Source: an uncultured Lachnoclostridium sp.
GTDB lineage: Bacteria; Bacillota; Clostridia; Lachnospirales; Lachnospiraceae
Reading direction: 5' to 3'
Assembly: GCA_958425285.1 (NCBI GenBank)
Contig: CATZVV010000112.1
Coordinates: 1-6,364, forward strand
Length of the DNA stretch: 6,364 bases
Under the pieces are notes generated by a model. That model saw only the letters and a list, made by a program, of their open reading frames with translations, ran no database searches and was not told where the DNA came from. The stretch's first letter is position 1. Each line of letters starts with the position of its first letter. The position numbers were made by a program, and so were the translations under genes. This document shows positions 5,024-6,364 of this stretch, in pieces.

Positions 5024-5470
5024 ATGAATAAAGTGATTTTGATGGGACGCCTCACTAGAGACCCAGAAGTTAGATATTTACAAGATGAAAAGCAAATGGC
5101 AATTACTAAATACACATTAGCTGTAGATAGAAGATTCAAGAAAAAAGGGGAGCAAACCGCAGATTTCATCAACTGCGTATGCTTTGGGAAACCGGCGGAA
5201 TTCGCGGATATGCACTTTCACCAGGGCATGAAAATAGTAGTTGTTGGTTCGTGGCAGACAGGCTCTTATACTAATAAAGACGGGCAGAAAGTGTATACAA
5301 ACGATTGCATTGTAAATGAACATTATTTCTGTGAAAGCAAAAATGAAGGGAATTATACGCCGGTGCAGAGTGAAATACAGCAGCCCATTTCGCAAAATAC
5401 TATGGTTGACTCAGACGGCTTCATGAACATTCCGGACAATCTTGATGATGATAGTTTACCATTCAATTAG
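5024..5470 (+). CDS. ssb: Single-stranded DNA-binding protein
   Basis: This 148-residue bacterial/phage-type SSB binds single-stranded DNA cooperatively, usually as a tetramer, and recruits replication and repair proteins. The OB-fold covers residues 1-103: MNKVILMGRLTRDPEVRY opening, TLAVDR (31-36), DFINCVCFGKPAEF (47-60, with Phe54 where Trp is usual), GMKIVVVGSWQTGSYTNKDG. A low-complexity linker rich in Q, N and P follows. The acidic tip is DDDSLPFN (141-148). The classic tip ends in ...PF, so the terminal Asn is a small variation. GAAAGGAG (5007-5014) gives a clear start. The gap of 61 bases before it is the largest clean gap between intact genes in the window. It is next to the dUTPase gene, as expected of a phage replication block. 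Confidence 0.95.
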   Translation: MNKVILMGRLTRDPEVRYLQDEKQMAITKYTLAVDRRFKKKGEQTADFINCVCFGKPAEFADMHFHQGMKIVVVGSWQTGSYTNKDGQKVYTNDCIVNEHYFCESKNEGNYTPVQSEIQQPISQNTMVDSDGFMNIPDNLDDDSLPFN

Positions 5471-5488
5471 AAAGAGAGGTAATTTGAT

Positions 5489-5899
5489 ATGAACATCATT
5501 CTTGACAACGGAGCATTTATGCCGGAGTTCGCACACAAAACAGATGCCGGGGCGGATTTGAGAAGTCCTGTACGTGCTACGGTTCCGGCAAGAGGAAATG
5601 TAGTGATTGATACTGGGGTACACATTGAAATACCGGAAGGATATACAATCTTTCTGAAATCGAAGTCCGGACTGAACGTTAAACATAATCTTATAGGAGA
5701 GGGAGTCGTGGATAGCGGTTTTTCCGGCAGTATCAGAGTAAAACTCTACAACTTAGGTGACACCGATTATCAGATTTTGCGTGGCGATAAAATCATCCAG
5801 ATGGTTATTCTGCCATGCGCCTATTGCGATTTCACGCAGGTTGAGAAGTTCGCAGAAACAGAACGTGGAGACGGCGGATTTGGAAGTACAGGGAGGTAA
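5489..5899 (+). CDS. dut: dUTP diphosphatase (trimeric dUTPase family)
   Basis: The 136-residue enzyme hydrolyses dUTP to dUMP and pyrophosphate, keeping uracil out of DNA and feeding dTMP synthesis. All five motifs of the trimeric family are in order: motif 1 DAGADLRS (19-26), motif 2 KSGLNVK (59-65), motif 3 GEGVVDSGFSGSIRVKLYN (70-88, catalytic Asp75), motif 4 GDKIIQMVILP (99-109) and motif 5 RGDGGFGSTGR (126-136), the glycine-rich lid. Length is normal. Variations are Lys59 instead of the Arg of the canonical RSG and Phe78 where many members have Tyr; both may be subfamily features. AGAGAGG upstream serves ATG 5489. Together with the MazG-like protein it points to control of the nucleotide pool during replication. 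Confidence 0.95.
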   Translation: MNIILDNGAFMPEFAHKTDAGADLRSPVRATVPARGNVVIDTGVHIEIPEGYTIFLKSKSGLNVKHNLIGEGVVDSGFSGSIRVKLYNLGDTDYQILRGDKIIQMVILPCAYCDFTQVEKFAETERGDGGFGSTGR

Positions 5900-5901
5900 T
5901 T

Positions 5902-6282
5902 ATGGAAAAAGGAATTGTTTCGATGTACATACCAATTAACTGTTTTGAGTGCAAATTTAAAAAGAGACCATTTGGAATGTCGTTCCCGGAAGATATGATT
6001 TGCGGAATAACAGAGGAATCCATTTTCCAATATAAGCCACACAATATAAATGGAAAGAAACCAGAGTGGTGTCCGATAAAGGAAATTGAAACAAAATCAG
6101 AAAAGCATAGCTATTCCCTTCTGTTCGATGAAAATGAAACACGTGTTAAGACTATAAGATTTTTAAGGGAAATAGTTGGCAGTGCTAGTTCTATGGATTG
6201 CAAAAGGGCGCTAGAAAAGAATGAGTGGGACATCACAAAAACAATCAAATTCTTAATAAATCGTCCCCTTCGGGGAGTGTAA
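5902..6282 (+). CDS. Cysteine-rich phage protein with a C-terminal EF-Ts-like (TS-N/UBA) module
   Basis: The 126-residue protein has two parts. Residues 1-63 form a Cys-rich domain opening MEKGIVSMYIPINCFECKF, with C14-x-x-C17, C34 and C57 in PEWCPIKEI; this matches a common phage orphan family and is probably zinc-binding. Residues 82-119 (VKTIRFLREIVG, then MDCKRALEKNEWDITKTIKFL) closely follow the N-terminal domain of elongation factor Ts. There, LRExTGAGMMDCKKAL is followed, five residues later, by DI and a third helix, a UBA-like three-helix fold that contacts EF-Tu. The spacing from DCK-AL to DI is the same. ATG 5902 follows GGGAGGT (5891-5897) and is two bases after the dut stop. The TS-N call is by eye; a generic UBA-like role is the alternative. 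Confidence 0.75.
   Translation: MEKGIVSMYIPINCFECKFKKRPFGMSFPEDMICGITEESIFQYKPHNINGKKPEWCPIKEIETKSEKHSYSLLFDENETRVKTIRFLREIVGSASSMDCKRALEKNEWDITKTIKFLINRPLRGV
6264..6276 (+). other. Short C/G hairpin at the gene end
   Basis: TCCCC and GGGGA flank TTC, giving a five-pair stem; alternatively CCC/GGG closes a UUCG tetraloop. It is eight bases upstream of the AAGGAGG of the next gene and has no U-tract, so it is not a terminator. It may influence mRNA stability or ribosome loading, or it may just reflect the Arg-Pro-Leu-Arg-Gly codons. Confidence 0.3.
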
Positions 6283-6295
6283 AAAGGAGGTAGGC

Positions 6296-6364
6296 ATGGC
6301 AAATGGAATTATTGTGGTGGATGTGCCGGAAAAGTGTGAATATTGTGAACTTTCTAAATATGTG
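6296..6364 (+). CDS. Cysteine-rich phage protein, N-terminal part (3' end outside window)
   Basis: Twenty-three codons are visible, starting MANGIIVVDVPEKC, then EYCELSKYV. The opening matches the same family as the N-terminal half of the preceding protein (G-I-[IV]-x-x-x-x-P-x-x-C-x-x-C), so the two are tandem paralogues. AAGGAGG at 6284-6290, five bases before ATG 6296, is the closest to a perfect Shine-Dalgarno in the window and predicts strong translation. The gene continues beyond the window, so neither a second cysteine pair nor a TS-N module can be judged. Confidence 0.75.
   Translation, partial: MANGIIVVDVPEKCEYCELSKYV

Noticed and set aside
1..6364. CRISPR array, tRNA, insertion sequence or attachment site
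   Set aside because: No regularly spaced repeats, cloverleaf-like sequence, transposase motif or long terminal repeats were seen on either strand.

Overview
The window looks like the early (DNA-metabolism and accessory) region of a prophage or temperate phage of a low-GC Gram-positive host, most likely a gut clostridium of the Lachnospiraceae type. The reasons are: all genes lie on the + strand; stop and start codons overlap or nearly touch; Shine-Dalgarno sequences are strong (AGGAGG-like); composition is AT-rich; and an SSB and a dUTPase sit among many small orphan proteins of types familiar from clostridial phages. No host housekeeping gene, tRNA, CRISPR array, transposase, integrase or structural phage gene is present. 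Host and family assignments come from recalled protein families, not from a search.

Layout. At 1-436 is the 3' end of a phage regulator-like protein. At 440-1453 follow a MazG-type nucleotide pyrophosphohydrolase, a small helical MazG-like protein and an orphan family, all translationally coupled. At 1453-3128 is a damaged stretch: an orphan gene split by an in-frame TAA, an intact zinc-knuckle/coiled-coil protein, and an MBL-fold hydrolase gene with six extra bases, including a TAG, inside its metal-binding motif. At 3142-4962 are six small orphan proteins. One of them has lost its C-terminal tail through one extra A in an A-run, and three carry cysteine clusters. At 5024-5899 are ssb and the dUTPase gene. 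At 5902-6282 is a cysteine-rich protein with a C-terminal helical module resembling the N-terminal TS-N/UBA domain of elongation factor Ts. At 6296 a paralogue of its N-terminal half begins and runs off the window.

How the genes fit together. The block reads as one polycistronic unit with no visible internal terminator or convincing internal promoter. MazG-like protein(s) and dUTPase would shape the nucleotide pool during phage replication, SSB would coat replication or recombination intermediates, and the MBL protein, if it were intact, would probably be a nuclease-like hydrolase. The remaining proteins have no known function and are described by what is visible.

Most notable are three independent gene lesions within 2.5 kb (1648, 2556 and 4134-4139), which suggest a decaying prophage or errors in the sequence, and the EF-Ts-like module at about 6145-6258. 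I see no convincing complete new multi-gene system.
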